Source: Rhabditoides inermis (taxonomy: Eukaryota > Nematoda > Chromadorea > Rhabditida > Rhabditidae). Taken from it: a DNA stretch of 64,000 nucleotides. The translations under genes were made by a program, and so were the position numbers. The stretch is from contig CAWZYM010000289.1 in NCBI GenBank assembly GCA_963966185.1, positions 149,501 through 213,500 on the forward strand. Direction: 5' to 3'. A model generated the notes under the pieces. The model did not search any database. It saw only the letters and a program-made list of their open reading frames with translations, and was not told where the DNA came from. Position 1 is the stretch's first letter; each line of letters begins with the position of its first letter. This document shows, piece by piece, positions 33,433 to 45,426 of this stretch.

Positions 33433-36278
33433 ATGGGCGACGAATATGTGGGCGCGTCTTCCTCCCTCCCTTCCTCTTTCCATCCCTCCCTCCCTCCCTC
33501 ACCCTCCCCTTGCAGTCCTACCTGCTTCCCCTTCTGCTCTCCTCTGTGACTGCCGCCGGACTGGCGTGGCTCGCGATGCGCCGCAACGCCGCCACCGCTA
33601 CCCGCGCGTCTGCCGGCGCCGACACCAAGGAACCCGTGACGTCATCTGCTTCCGCCGAGGCTGCCGTCTCGAAGGACGTGCCATCTGAGGCTGCCGTCTG
33701 CCACACCCCTCTCGCCTCGGAGGCGTCTACCCAGGCGGAGTGGTCGGACGCGGATCTGGCGGACACGCAGTTGGATGTGCGCACGCTGCTGTCCACGCAG
33801 GCCGAGTTCTCGTGCCGGGACGAGGCGTCGACCCAATGCGAGCACTCTGTCGTCTCCCTCGCTGACTCCCTCCTCGAAGCACCCACCCAGCAGCCGTCCG
33901 ACATCGATGCCATGTCCGGCCTCCCCTCCGAGGCACCCACCCAATCTCTCATCGACGAGGTATCGATTGGTTATCGATCGATTATCGATTGATTTCGTCA
34001 ATTTCAGAGTCTTTACTCGCTGGTTGATGCACCCGAGATGTCGGTGTACACTGCTTCTGAGGCTGTGAGTTACAGGAGTATCGTAACCGGCGTACTCTAC
34101 CGTATCCCTTTTCAGTGCGCGCCGACTGATGCTTCTCTGATCACTGCGAATGGCTGTGTCGATGATCTATTTGCACACCGCTCGAGGGTACTGTAGAATA
34201 CAGTATCCCAGAGTAACCTACCGTTTTCCAGTTTGTCTCTGTCGGCGGCGTCTCGGTGACATCTACCACGGACGGATATGACTTCAACCCGGTGATTTTG
34301 GTTGACTGGATAGCGATTGATTATCGATTACTTCAGAGCCACCCTGTCGATTACCCTGTGTCTACCAACCAGTTCATTCCGCCGCAGGAGGTGAGTGTTA
34401 TACGGTAGTGTGAATATGGTATATGGTACCTGTTACAGTGTCTGGCGGAGGCGGAGGAGGCGGAGTCTTCTATCTCTCTCTACGACTCGAGTATCGCGTC
34501 TCGCGACTGTCCCGCGGATACTGAAAAGTCGGACGTGGAGTCTGCCGTACACGAAGACACTATGCGCACCGAGGTACCGGGAGTACTGTACCTACAGTAA
34601 CCTACAGTATCCCTGTTACAGTACATTCCGGCGCACGACTCTGCCCACCCGTCTCGCTGGGACAGTTGGCCGTCTCTGCTAACTGCCAAGAGCTCTCTCG
34701 ACGATTTTGTCACAGAGGTGAGAAGATTACTGTAGATTACTTATTTTGAAGTAATACCGTATTTCAGTTCCCTGACAACTACTATGACGACTTCAACCCG
34801 TTCGACATTCTCAACGACGGTGGCGACAAGGTACAGTACCATTGGGATACTGTAGCCTACCGTATACCTAGGCTGACTACTCGACTTCGGAGATGGAAAG
34901 TCTGTCTGGAATGGAGTGGAGCTCTCGCCGGAGCAGTATTCTCGCCACTCCCAGGGCCGATCACGAGCATGGAGACGCCGCGTCGTTGTGAGTACCGAGA
35001 TACTGTAGATTGAATATGAGATACTGTAGTTGGGTTACTGTACTATTTCAGCGCCTCCCCGAACATGTCGTACACGCAGCACAACCGTGAGGTGGACCAT
35101 ATGCAGGTGTGTATCAATCGATAATCGATCAATACCAATCGATATTCAGGCGTACCTGGCCGATCTGTCTTCGTCGTCGCAGCACGCGTCTCCTGACCGC
35201 CCCACTGCTGCTAACTCGAAGGTAGTCGATCGATAAACAATCAATATCTAGGCTTCATTGTGTCGCTAGTGTTAGATATTGTTTGATTCGAATAGTAGTT
35301 AGTTTACAAAGTAGTGATACTTATATCAGACACGACATGTGCGAGAATGCACTAGTCAGTCTCTGAAGATGTCTTCGAAACGATACCAAGCGTATTCGGA
35401 AACCGTTTCGAAAAATATGAAGTGATTGATGACTACTTCACCACACACTCTTGCAGGCGCGAGTGACTGCGCGCTGTATTGGTGGAACGGGCCAGTGGGC
35501 GTGGCTCAAGAAGAAGACACTCACCGTCACCCTCATGGACTCCAAGCTGGAGGTGCGCCCACTATTCTCTCTCTCTCTCTCACTCTCTCTCAATCCCTCT
35601 CTCTAGATACACATTCACGACATCTCCTCTGGTAGCGGCGCCGGCAAGATCGTTCGCAAGCTGCGCGGAATGTTCGAGAAGGTACTGCAGTACTGGGGTT
35701 ACTGTTCTTACTTACCGTATACCTAGGACACCAAGTCGGTGTACGTGTCTGCCGTGCAGGGCATCAAGCGCTATGAGATTCAGGGTGAGAGAAAGATAGA
35801 GAGAGGAAGAGAGAGAGAGAGAGAGCGAGCGAGAGAGAAAGAAATTTCCTCCAGACGGCACGTTCCTCTACAAGCTGTCTGTGCGGGGTCAGAAGCCGGG
35901 CGATTCTCGTGACGAGTGGGACCTTCTTCCCTATGTCGACGACGACATGCTCAACTTCTGCGACCAGATCGCCATTCAGGTACCAGGATTACTGTACATT
36001 GAATTGTTTAACTGTAGTGGAGGCATACTGTAGTTTAAATTCACCCTACCGTACCCCTAGGTCGGTCAGCTGACGGGTCGCGCGATTTCCTTGGAGGGTG
36101 GCGATGCAAGCACTCTGGCTGACAAGACGCGCATTCGTTGCGGAATCACTGGGTTTGTTTACTTGTTTGTTGTTTGTTTGTTTACTTGTTTACTTCCAGC
36201 CCGGACGCGTCTCTGGCTCGCCACAAGTCTTCGTCTCGCCTCTCGTTCTCGTCTCTCATTGGAAGGAAGAACGAGTGA
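33433..36278 (+). CDS. unrecognised N-anchored acidic protein with EA(P/S)TQ repeats
   Basis: Eighteen exons: 33433-33447, 33516-33959, 34008-34064, 34116-34187, 34232-34291, 34337-34390, 34439-34573, 34622-34717, 34768-34830, 34872-34987, 35052-35106, 35150-35221, 35457-35552, 35607-35681, 35727-35784, 35855-35979, 36061-36152, 36200-36278 (587 aa, every phase joins). After MGDEY comes one hydrophobic segment (YLLPLLLSSVTAAGLAWLA), then a long Ser/Glu/Asp-rich part with four spaced motifs (SEASTQ, DEASTQ, LEAPTQ, SEAPTQ), and a folded-looking C-terminal third rich in beta-strand pattern (WAWLKKKTLTVTLMDSKLE; SVYVSAVQGIKRYEIQ). Topology suggests an N-terminal membrane anchor with a cytosolic body. 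I recognise no family. Start exon is the least certain part. Confidence 0.75.
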
Positions 36279-36353
36279 TCTAGAATATATCCTCCATTTA
36301 CGAAACGTATTTAATGAGTAATGCTTAATCGGAAGAAAAATCTCGAGTTATTA

Positions 36354-36359
36354 TTAATA
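36354..36359 (+). terminator. poly(A) signal of the 33433 gene
   Basis: AATAAA about 75 bp after the stop, followed by a TTTGGTTT stretch. Confidence 0.6.
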
Positions 36360-36666
36360 AAAGTTTGGTTTCGAGGAGTTTGATCATGACAAATAAACAA
36401 CAGGAGCAACACAACAACTTGTTGTCCAGTTTAGCAAAAGATCTCGGCATGTCATTTCATCGATGTCTTTCCAATTTTGCACTTCAATCACATAGTCTTA
36501 AAAAAATGTAGGAATTTCTGAAGACATGTGTGAATCGGTTCATTAAAATGAGTCGGTTCATTAAAATGACTCATGTTTGGTTTGCTTTGCTTTGCTTCAA
36601 GCAATTCACGCTCGGAAATTCGTCGCTGTATCGTGAACTGTTTATTATCATCCAGCCAATCGCTTT

Positions 36667-38349
36667 CTATACAATACACTCGTCATCCCACTCGAATCGC
36701 GGATTGATTGGAAAGTGCATTGTGATATTGACTCCGCGGATCTGACGATAGCCATCCACCAGAGAGTTCGTGCAGTTCACTCCAGGGTGAGAGGGCAGCT
36801 GGAAGAGGGAAATGTGTGAGAGAGAGAGAGAGAGAGGGAGAGGGAGAAGGAGGGAGAGAGGGAGGAAGGGAGAGAGAGGAGATAATGAGGAAGAGAGAGA
36901 GAGAGAGAGAGGAGAGAATGAGAGAGAGAGGGGGGGAGAACGAGGGAGAGAGGGAGAGAGAGAGAGAGAGGTCCTCACGTTGCAGTGTTCCGGTCCAGGA
37001 CACAACATGTGCTCCTGTGTCTTTGATAGATCGTACACGTAGAACGTGCGCGCGTAGCACTGCCCTATAGACTCGCCATACGTACTCTGGAATACAAGTA
37101 GCAACTATACAAGTACAAATAATCGAATACAAGTACAAGTAACTGTTACTAACAAGTCATCAAAGTTGTTGAGTTCAAAACGAATGATTCACAGGTACAC
37201 AGAGCACGCATATTACTCTGTGTTCAGCATGTACCAGTATTCGTATTAGGTACCCCATTTGCATGTCGTGTAAGTGTGTAAGTCCAACGATATTCTCACC
37301 TTTTGCGGCAGAGTCTGGAGAATGTGAGGGATTTCGCGCTTCGTCTCGTCGAGAATGCTGTAATATGTCATTCATTCACGTACGTTTCTCTCTCATCGCA
37401 AATACTTATGTATTTTCACAGGTAATTTTCGCAGGGAATCTGTAATTTTCACCTCTCAATCGAATCCATATCCTCTCCACCAATCAGATAGTCGGCCAGT
37501 TCCTTCTTGTCCTGAACTTGATAGTTAGAGAGGATAGAGAGAAAGAAAGAGAGGGAGAGAAAGAGAGGGAGAGAGAGAGGGGGGAGAGCGTGCCTGTATG
37601 AGTTGGAAGTGCTTGGACAGCTTGGGGGCGAGCTTGGGTCGATAGTTCGGCTCTCGGCGGTGACGGAGACGGAAAGAGTGCCCAGCGACCTGCAATCAAC
37701 CAATGAGATTTTCTACGGTTTGTTCTATGGTTTGTTTTGTACTTACTGCATAGTTTCATTAATCATGATTTAATCTGAAACCTGCATTGCTTCATTGGGA
37801 CAGTAACATGTCTATGTTTTTTTTGCTGTGCTAGTTTTAGTTTAGTAATTATTAGCATTGGTCCTTCACTCGGGATTCGGGATTTGTAGCTCTGATTTAT
37901 TGAATAGATCACATGTTTTCTTATCGATGGCAATACGTTAGTATGGGAGCTTACAGGCAGTTTATCTGATTCACATATACGTTACATTTTATACATTCAT
38001 GTTTCCGTTAAAATAATAAAAAAGTTCACCTTTGTGATTTCCTTGAAATGCGTGATTGAATTCAGCTGGCTCGGCATGTTGTAGATATGGTAGTCTGAAA
38101 CGTATGATAAATTTACCGTATACACACCGTACACATTATATCGTACACCTCTGCTTCTTGTATCTGCCCTAAGGTTTATTCGAAACGTATCTAGCGTACG
38201 TATTCCTTGAAACGTATCTATCTCCCCCTGAAAAACGTACATCCTCTGAGGTGTTCCGGGGCGACATAGTGAATCCAAGTAGCGTTCACGTAGATCGGAC
38301 GGACCACCATCTTCCCCGTTTCCGAGACGTTCTGGTAGCGGACCTGCGC

Positions 38350-38401
<52 letters not shown>

Positions 38402-39697
38402 TCTCTCTATCTTTCTCTCTCTCTCTCTCTCTCGCCCTCTCTCTCACTCTCTCTTTCTCTCACCGTGGACAGTGTATGTGCTATAGAGAAATCCTGCGGG
38501 TCGGTGTCTGAAAAAAGACGATAAAAAGAGAGGACTCTTTTACATAACTCACACATCTCCACTTCCGTGTTCTGTTTGCTGTACATTAGACCTGCAGAGC
38601 GCGGGAGGACCTAGAGGGTAGATCAGGGCATCAGGGTAGATCAGTCATGTACATGGTAGATCAAGACCTACCGTACCTGGAACAACTGTCTGAACTCGTC
38701 AAACAGAGTCTGTCCGAATCGCGGGATCAGAATGTCATCGAGATCGAAGAACATCACAAATTCAGCAGATTCCTCAAATGTTTGTTTACCTTTTTATTTG
38801 TTTATTCGCTCACTAACCTTGTTATACAGTAGACAGTCCGTCTGTGCCACTGCCTGACTCCTAAACTCCACATTTGTATTGGGAGTGAACAGCGTCTTGT
38901 GACCGAATCCAATCCGGGGCCACGTCTGGAATGTTCACATGTTTACAGTTGTTTACTTGTTTACTCACCCTGATTCTCGCCATATCCTTGCTCTCAAAGT
39001 GTTTCAGCAGTTCGTAGATCGGCGTCTCAGCACTTCTAAACACAAATATTACTTCTGAAGTGCTTTAATTATAAAATCCAATGTTATCTTGTTATGTTTT
39101 CATTGTTTGTATCATTGCGAACCATTCGTATTCTAGTCTATAATCCAACCTTGAAACGTTACGCGCAAACGAAATAGACCGCGATAAGGCCATTTGTGTT
39201 GTGATTGGATTGGTACAGGTGGTATGTACAAAACATTGTCCAAATATGTACATAACATACCTGATGTAGACATGTAGAAAAGCACCGTAGTAATGAGCTG
39301 TGTGAGCGTTTACCTAAGAAAAATTAATACTACCAAACGTAACTAGAACTGGAAACAATATTGTGCAGATATTACGTTCAATAAATGAAACGTAAGCATT
39401 TCCTTGAAATCTTTTGATGTCTACTTTTACATTACCACAATCTGAACAAGGAGAGAAAATCAAGAAACGTATCGTTGTGATCATTTCGAAACGTATCGCG
39501 CAATCCGTACCATGGCCATTCGCCAGTCTGCGTTGGTGAAGAGAGGAGCTATGCAGGTGACAACGCCTCGCTTCTTCGGGTCGGGACGTTCGACAGGCAG
39601 CTGCAGAGAGGGAATCTCTCTCTCTCTCTTTCTCTCTCTCTCCTTCTCTCTCTCTCTCTCTCCTTCTCTCTCTCTCTCTCCTTCTCTCTCTCTCTCT

Positions 39698-39735
<38 letters not shown>

Positions 39736-39917
39736 CACCTTCATCATGGTCCCTCCCAGGTCCAATTCCACCACGTCCGGGTCCTTCACAGTCTCCCCGA
39801 AGATGACGAAGCCATTCCAGCGACACACTTCGTGCAGGGCCATCGGCTTCACCTGGAAGAGAGGGTAGAGAGGGAGAGAGAGAGAGAGGGGAGAGAGAGA
39901 AAGAGAGAGAGAGGGGG

Positions 39918-39948
<31 letters not shown>

Positions 39949-40649
39949 GGAGAGAGAGAGAGAAAAGGAGAGAGAGGCGTACCTTGGCAGTGAACATCCT
40001 CGTGTCCGTTTCGTTCTCGCTGCCCACAATGACCTTGGGTATCTTCCTATCCAGGTGCAGCGATGACTGCAGCAGGATCGAAACCGCGTTCTTTCCGAAA
40101 CTGAAACGTAATACGTAATTTGATTTGTTTTTTGTACGAACAGAGTTATCGTAAAATTGGTTCACTCTTATTTGAGACTGAATTTGGGCAGGGAGTGAAA
40201 CGTAGTTCTTTCAAATCAATTTGATGAGTTTCAGGATACGTTACAGCGAATGCATAGAATACATCGTCAACAGCAGACAAAAAGAGAAATCAAATAACAC
40301 AAAAAAAACAGTTTACTACTCGCTGATAAGTATCATTTGAAAATGTCCTAACAATAGAAATGAAAATGTCCTAACCTCTTGCTATAGTCCCCATAATGGT
40401 ACACAGACACCAGATAGGCGTTCATGGATCGAGTGACGTTGTTCAATGGCTGACACGGAGCCGAATGCAGCCACACATGCACCCTGCAACGAGTGAAACG
40501 TAACGTTCCTAGGCGGAAACGTAACGTTTCTAGGCTGAAACGTACCGCAGCATGACGCCTATAGCTATCATGAGACCGAGAGAAACGGCGCATTTGATGA
40601 GTGGCAGCCGTTTGCGGAGGTAGTAGGGCAGGGGTAGGTGTTCCAGCAT
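36667..40649 (-). CDS. GT92 (DUF23) family glycosyltransferase
   Basis: Eighteen exons (minus): 40649-40546, 40483-40376, 40100-39983, 39852-39739, 39600-39511, 39313-39261, 39035-38969, 38925-38818, 38772-38677, 38610-38553, 38507-38464, 38343-38241, 38094-38030, 37689-37594, 37511-37453, 37357-37300, 37086-36979, 36798-36667 (526 aa, all phases join). The protein is a type II membrane protein: a short basic N-terminus, then an anchor (CAVSLGLMIAIGVML). GT92 features: [61 protein letters not shown] (the DxD-like block), then a C-terminal His/Tyr-containing region. C. elegans members include a beta-1,4-galactosyltransferase acting on fucosylated N-glycan cores; the family is expanded in nematodes. 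The intron after exon 14 has a GC donor (CATACAG|GCACGC). Confidence 0.88.
36815..36971. repeat. (GA)n microsatellite in GT92 intron 17
   Basis: Purine-rich GA tract filling the intron between the last two exons. Confidence 0.9.
38357..38460. repeat. (CT)n microsatellite in GT92 intron 11
   Basis: CT tract on the plus strand filling the intron between exons 11 and 12. Confidence 0.9.
39617..39733. repeat. (CT)n microsatellite in GT92 intron 4
   Basis: CT tract on the plus strand, with regular CTCCTT interruptions about every 20 bp. Confidence 0.9.
39868..39976. repeat. (GA)n microsatellite in GT92 intron 3
   Basis: GA tract of opposite strand sense to the one only 130 bp away in the next intron. 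Confidence 0.9.
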
Positions 40650-41146
40650 GGTCGAATGTCGAATACGACTGCAATCAATGCTCGATCCGACTTGAGACTC
40701 TCTATGTGACCCATTTCAGAGCATGTGTACAAGTAGATTTGCAGACGAGATGCATATCTACGGGCGTTCGCCTCTTATCGCATGTTCTTAAATTTCATCT
40801 TCTTTTCAAGTGATTTCAATCCAAATGTTTACTTATTTTAATACCTTCTGAATCACATCTTTTTAGGCCACTTCCGGCGGGTTTCATAAGGTGTCGCCTG
40901 TTGTGAAATGTTGCGGCGCGAAAAGTGCGCGCGTTATGCGTTATCTCGCCCGAGCGTTCGCATTGATTGCTCGCGCTTCCCCGCCTCTCTCTCATTCTCC
41001 CCTGCACTCTCTTATCTCACCGCCCCCACTCACCCCCTGACCAGTGCATTCTCTCACCGCCGCCCGCCTAGACAACAGCTGATCTCACTACTGCACTCAC
41101 TGCCACACTGTTTCATAGTATTCGTAGACTGTGCTGTCGTCACAGA

Positions 41147-42494
41147 ATGTCGCAGCTGTTTCTCGACGGAAGGGAAGACGTGTATGGAGGCGTCACTGTG
41201 AAGTGAGTTGAGAGGGAGAGGGGGGGGGGGGGGAGGGAGGGAGAGAGGGAGAGAGGGAGGGAGAGAGGGAGAGAGAGATTCGTCAGGACGGAGACATTTG
41301 CCAAGCTGAGCGACGCTGATTTCTCCTCGGCACTGAACAATTCTCTGAATAAGTGGAAGGACGAGAAGAAGAGAGGCATATGGTTCCACGTGGAACTACA
41401 CGTGAGTTTGTTTGTTTGTTTGTTTTGAATTCTTCACATCAGAGATATGATTGTTGCTTTGCTGTTTCTGACAGTGTTAGTCATGAGATACAACGTATTC
41501 ATTTCTTTCACGCTTCTTTCACGTGTTATACGTTGTAAGTTTCCATCATCTGTTGTGAGTTTTGGTTTCCGTCATCAGCGCAAGTATCCGGTAGAAGTTG
41601 CGCGTTGGTAGATTGATCTCTTGACAGTGCCTGGCAGCGAAATAGTTAACGACAACGCTGACAGCTCGTTTTTGTACCGCGAGATAGCGAGAAGTACATT
41701 GTACTTCAAAACTTCGATGTAATCATAGTGTTGTTTCAGTACAAACACGACAGTTCGTATTGAGAATCCAACCGATCACATTTATTACGATTGAAACTGT
41801 ATTCAAAAACGTTTCGCAACCACTTATTCACACCTATCACACACACAGTGCAATATACTATCTACGTAATTCTAATCCAAGACAAGTACTTTTCTGGGAG
41901 CAGTACATTTGCACGCATATCTGTGACATGTATAGGCATACTTAGAGAACTCTCGTGTGCTAAAGTAAAAAATATCATGAACGTGTTTTTTCTCGCCTAC
42001 ATCGTCAATCATAACGTGTCTGTTTATAAGCGTCAAGAAATCATTTTTAATTTTATCATGCTATTTTTCCACATTTTTTTCAAACTATAAGTCCACATAG
42101 TTTTTCAAACTATAAATGAAGCGATGAGATGTCTAGAAAATATGCAGCTAGATGGCTGCCGTACCGTGAACTGGGGGACACCATCTATGGAGTACAGTGT
42201 TCATCACAATGTCCGTTGCAGAACTCCCGCTTCATTCCCCTGCTCGCCTCCGCGGGCTTCCGATTCCACCACGCACAGCCAGCGTGCGCTGTGATGACAC
42301 GCTGGCTGCCAGAAGGACCCAGCACACTGCCAAAGTGAGGGGGGAGAGAGGAGAAGGGTTGTTTTTACGTAGTTAAAACGTGGCGAAAAACGCATTATTC
42401 GACCCTTGTCCAGCTATGATTTATTACTGCAAATGAAACGTATAGTAGTCTTTATATTTTGTACAGTAATCATGAGGGAGGGAGTGAGGGAGGA

Positions 42495-42539
<45 letters not shown>

Positions 42540-43543
42540 AACAGAGAGAGAGGGAGAGAGAGCGAAAGAGGGAGAGAGTGACCACCTCCGTTGCAGGTAC
42601 GCTCACACGCAGATCGGCGTGGGTGGTCTCGTGGTGGATGCGAGTGGGCGGGTGCTGCTCATGCGGGAGAAGAAGGTATACTGTATGTTGTATCCTGTAT
42701 ACTGCAATCGTACCACAATACCGTATTCCTGCTTGGCACAATCATGCCACGAGGTATATTTAATATCGTTACCGTTACAAACTCAGAAAGAACGTCATAT
42801 TTACGTACTTACATACGTTGCACACCTCATCTTTATACAAGACAACCTATGTACATGGAGTAATATCACAACGTCCATGGACTTTTATTATTTTGTTTAA
42901 GCGGAAGACAAACTCAAAAACCAGGCCTAGATTTTGCCTCAGAAACACCTCAAATTTGTATTGAGGGTCGGAAAGTGGGTCAGATTTTGCTTCAGATTTT
43001 GCCTCAGATTGTCTCCCCAGCCTCAGAAAAATGGTCAGATTGTTGCTTGCCGCCGAAAGGTGGCGAATTTGAGATTGGTCTCGCAGCGAATCTGAGGGTA
43101 TGGCTGCTTTCTGGGCCGCCCATCCTTGGCGCGCTTTTCTGAACCTGGACGGTGTGCTGACTGGCAAAATACCCGTTACCACGTCCCCAATTTCGCAGTG
43201 GGACAAATCAAGATTTGGCCTCTTTCGGCGGGAAGCAACAATCTGACCCTATTTCTGAGGCTGGTGAAACAATCTGAGGCAAAATCTGAGGCAAATATGA
43301 CCCAAAATCTGAACCTGTTTCTGACACTCAGATACAAATCTGAGGCTGTTTCTGACCCTAAGACTTGAGTCTGTCCCTCTACTTTATTATTTTATGCGGA
43401 TAATGAACCTTTTCTAGGGAACCTACCTCGGCTGGAAGTTCCCGGGAGGAGTGAGCGAACCCGATGAGAGTATATTCGACACGGCTGCGAGGTAGAGAGA
43501 GGGAGCGACAGGGAGAGAGGGAGGGAGAGAGAGAGAGAGGAAG

Positions 43544-43597
<54 letters not shown>

Positions 43598-44700
43598 ACT
43601 TTTTGCAGGGAAGTGTTCGAGGAGACCGGTGTGAAGACCGAGGCTCAAGCGGTGCTTTGCTTCCGGTAAGTTAATTTATTATTTTTATCAAACCTATTTA
43701 TTGAAAACCCCATCTAAGTTGAGTATCAATCTACCATTTTCCTTTGCAGTCAGATGGCGCGTTCTCAGTTCCGTGGGGTGGGTGACATCTACTTCATGTG
43801 TGTGATGCGCCCTCGGAACGAGGCCGACCTCGAGATCCGAGCGTGCGCCCACGAGACAGCGGACGCCAGGTGGATGACCAGGTGGGCAGGGCAGTGGATG
43901 TTCTGACGCGTTGACATAGAGTTCCCTCTCTCCTCCACAGATTCACTTACTTATCCCTGCACCGATCGCGCGCAAGCAACTTGGAATGTGTGATCAGTGA
44001 TCGATGCTCTCACCATTAGGCATGATGCAGATCTCATAGAAAATTTAAAAAAAAATCTATTCTTTTTATAATATCGGAATTTGATTTAATGAAGCGCTAC
44101 AGTCAATCTAGTGAATAACATCCAGAACACAGATTCACATTTAATTGAATATTTTGAGGGATGAGGTGTCGGAGCTTCCGGAAGACGAATTCCATGAATT
44201 CCATCACAAGATACTTGCCAGGTGGGTATGACGTCATTTGTTGTACCAATAAGATCACAGAGTGGTATATAAATAATTGAGCATGTCTTTTATTTAATTC
44301 AACGTCTTCCCGTAACACATACGTTTCACATCTCACACGAAAACAAGGATGACACGAGAGTGTAATGCACATATGATGCAGTACTGTATTGCCATTTTCA
44401 ATTGCAAGTGTCAACGATTGACTGTGCTTGTGACTGAAATGTTATATCATTCTGTGCGTCCGCATGTCAATGGGCTCTGACACAGTCTTCAACCCAACTC
44501 GTGGTCTGATTACATGATTACTCATTTGCAATATACATGTGACAAGATATGTAAGTTACAAGTTGCAAGTTACAAGATAGTTTTTATCCTTACCTTCCAG
44601 ATACGACGCGTGGATAGCCTCGGGTCGCAGGGGATGCTACAAGGAGTCCGACTTCGCGCCTCTCAGGGGAATCGACGTACACATGTTCTACGTCGATTAG
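41147..44700 (+). CDS. NUDT6-like Nudix hydrolase
   Basis: Nine exons: 41147-41202, 41287-41401, 42222-42334, 42597-42675, 43418-43491, 43609-43665, 43750-43881, 44159-44221, 44601-44700 (262 aa). GTCACAG|A just before the ATG may be a trans-splice site. The N-terminal part (FSSALNNSLNKWKDEKKRG; IWFHVEL; GFRFHHAQP) matches the NUDT6 pre-Nudix domain. The Nudix domain starts TQIGVGGLVVDASGRVLLMRE, and the full Nudix box GGVSEPDESIFDTAAREVFEETGV (GX5EX7REUXEEXGU) spans exons 5-6, with all metal-binding Glu residues present. The family hydrolyses nucleoside diphosphates linked to another moiety; the NUDT6 substrate is not settled. A spare acceptor at 43940 (CTCCACAG|A) opens an alternative last exon with a stop at 44016-44018. 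Introns 2 and 4 carry mobile-element-like repeats. Confidence 0.92.
41474..41893. repeat. interspersed repeat R3 in Nudix intron 2
   Basis: About 420 bp, closely matching 51146-51570 and 55826-56250 in the same orientation, from TGTTAGTCATGAGAT to CTACGTAATTCTAATCCAAG. No coding potential, no obvious terminal inverted repeat. Here it is an intron insertion; in the tandem array it sits at each unit junction. Confidence 0.85.
42490..42580. repeat. (GA)n microsatellite in Nudix intron 3
   Basis: Interrupted GA tract ending about 15 bp before the exon 4 acceptor. Confidence 0.9.
42900..43385. mobile_element. foldback (long inverted-repeat) element in Nudix intron 4
   Basis: The left arm (about 42905-43090) and right arm (about 43190-43385) are imperfect reverse complements, e.g. 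CAGATTTTGCCTCAGATTG at 42994 against CAATCTGAGGCAAAATCTGAGG at 43269. Both arms are built of the internal word TCTGAGGC/AAATCTGA. A short unique centre contains CCATCCTTGGCGCGC. No transposase. This looks like a non-autonomous foldback or MITE-type element. Confidence 0.75.
43492..43595. repeat. (GA)n microsatellite in Nudix intron 5
   Basis: GA tract filling the intron that splits the Nudix box region. Confidence 0.9.
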
Positions 44701-45223
44701 GCTAATGTGGTTGCGTTTTTTCACGTTATTTTCGAGATTGGTGATTGATCGATATAAAAACAATAACATTATAGTATTTCTCACAATTCAAACAATCACG
44801 TGAACACAAACAATTCGCCAATGTATGTTTCGTAAACAGACAATACAGTTTATAGTACACCTGGAAAAGTTTATCGCGAATGTGTTATATGTGTTGCACA
44901 TTCCACTGGGGCCTTCGAAGGAGAGGCCTGAGGACGGGCGGAACACGGAGGCCTGACCTTGCCTGTCCGCCTATCGCCCTCTCCCCTCTGAAAATCACGT
45001 GAACCGTAGATTTTCGAACTATGCCACGCACCGCTATTTACACGAAATACGTGGCACTCTGTTAGACAAAGAAACAAACATGTCTCCAACTTTTCCCGGA
45101 AATGAAATAGATATTTCGGATAAAAAAGGTTGGCGAATGAGAAATCAGACCATCACAACAACATCACACAACAGTAACTTATAATTTATGTTTAACTTAT
45201 GTTCATCGGTGAGCAAAAGAGAG
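44701..45223. other. convergent intergenic region
   Basis: About 520 bp between the Nudix stop and the cysteine protease stop. It contains a short GC-rich block at 44905-44990 that is partly palindromic (GGAGAGGCCTGAGG / CGGAGGCCTGACC). No gene seen. Confidence 0.5.
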
Positions 45224-45384
45224 TCACATTTTCACAATAATGGGGTACGAGGCGTAGTTGGCGATTCCGCACTGGTTGCGTCCGCGCGCCATTCTCATGT
45301 GGCCACCTTCACCCCAGTCCTCGTTCCAGCTGAAAGCGAAAGAATATGCAGGCATGAAATAGGAACGCGCAATCAACAAATCCG

Positions 45385-45426
<42 letters not shown>

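Noticed and set aside
33252..33992. Single 246-codon frame covering the start of the 33433 gene
   Set aside because: Its first half is low-complexity intron sequence; the spliced start at 33433 keeps phase and avoids it.
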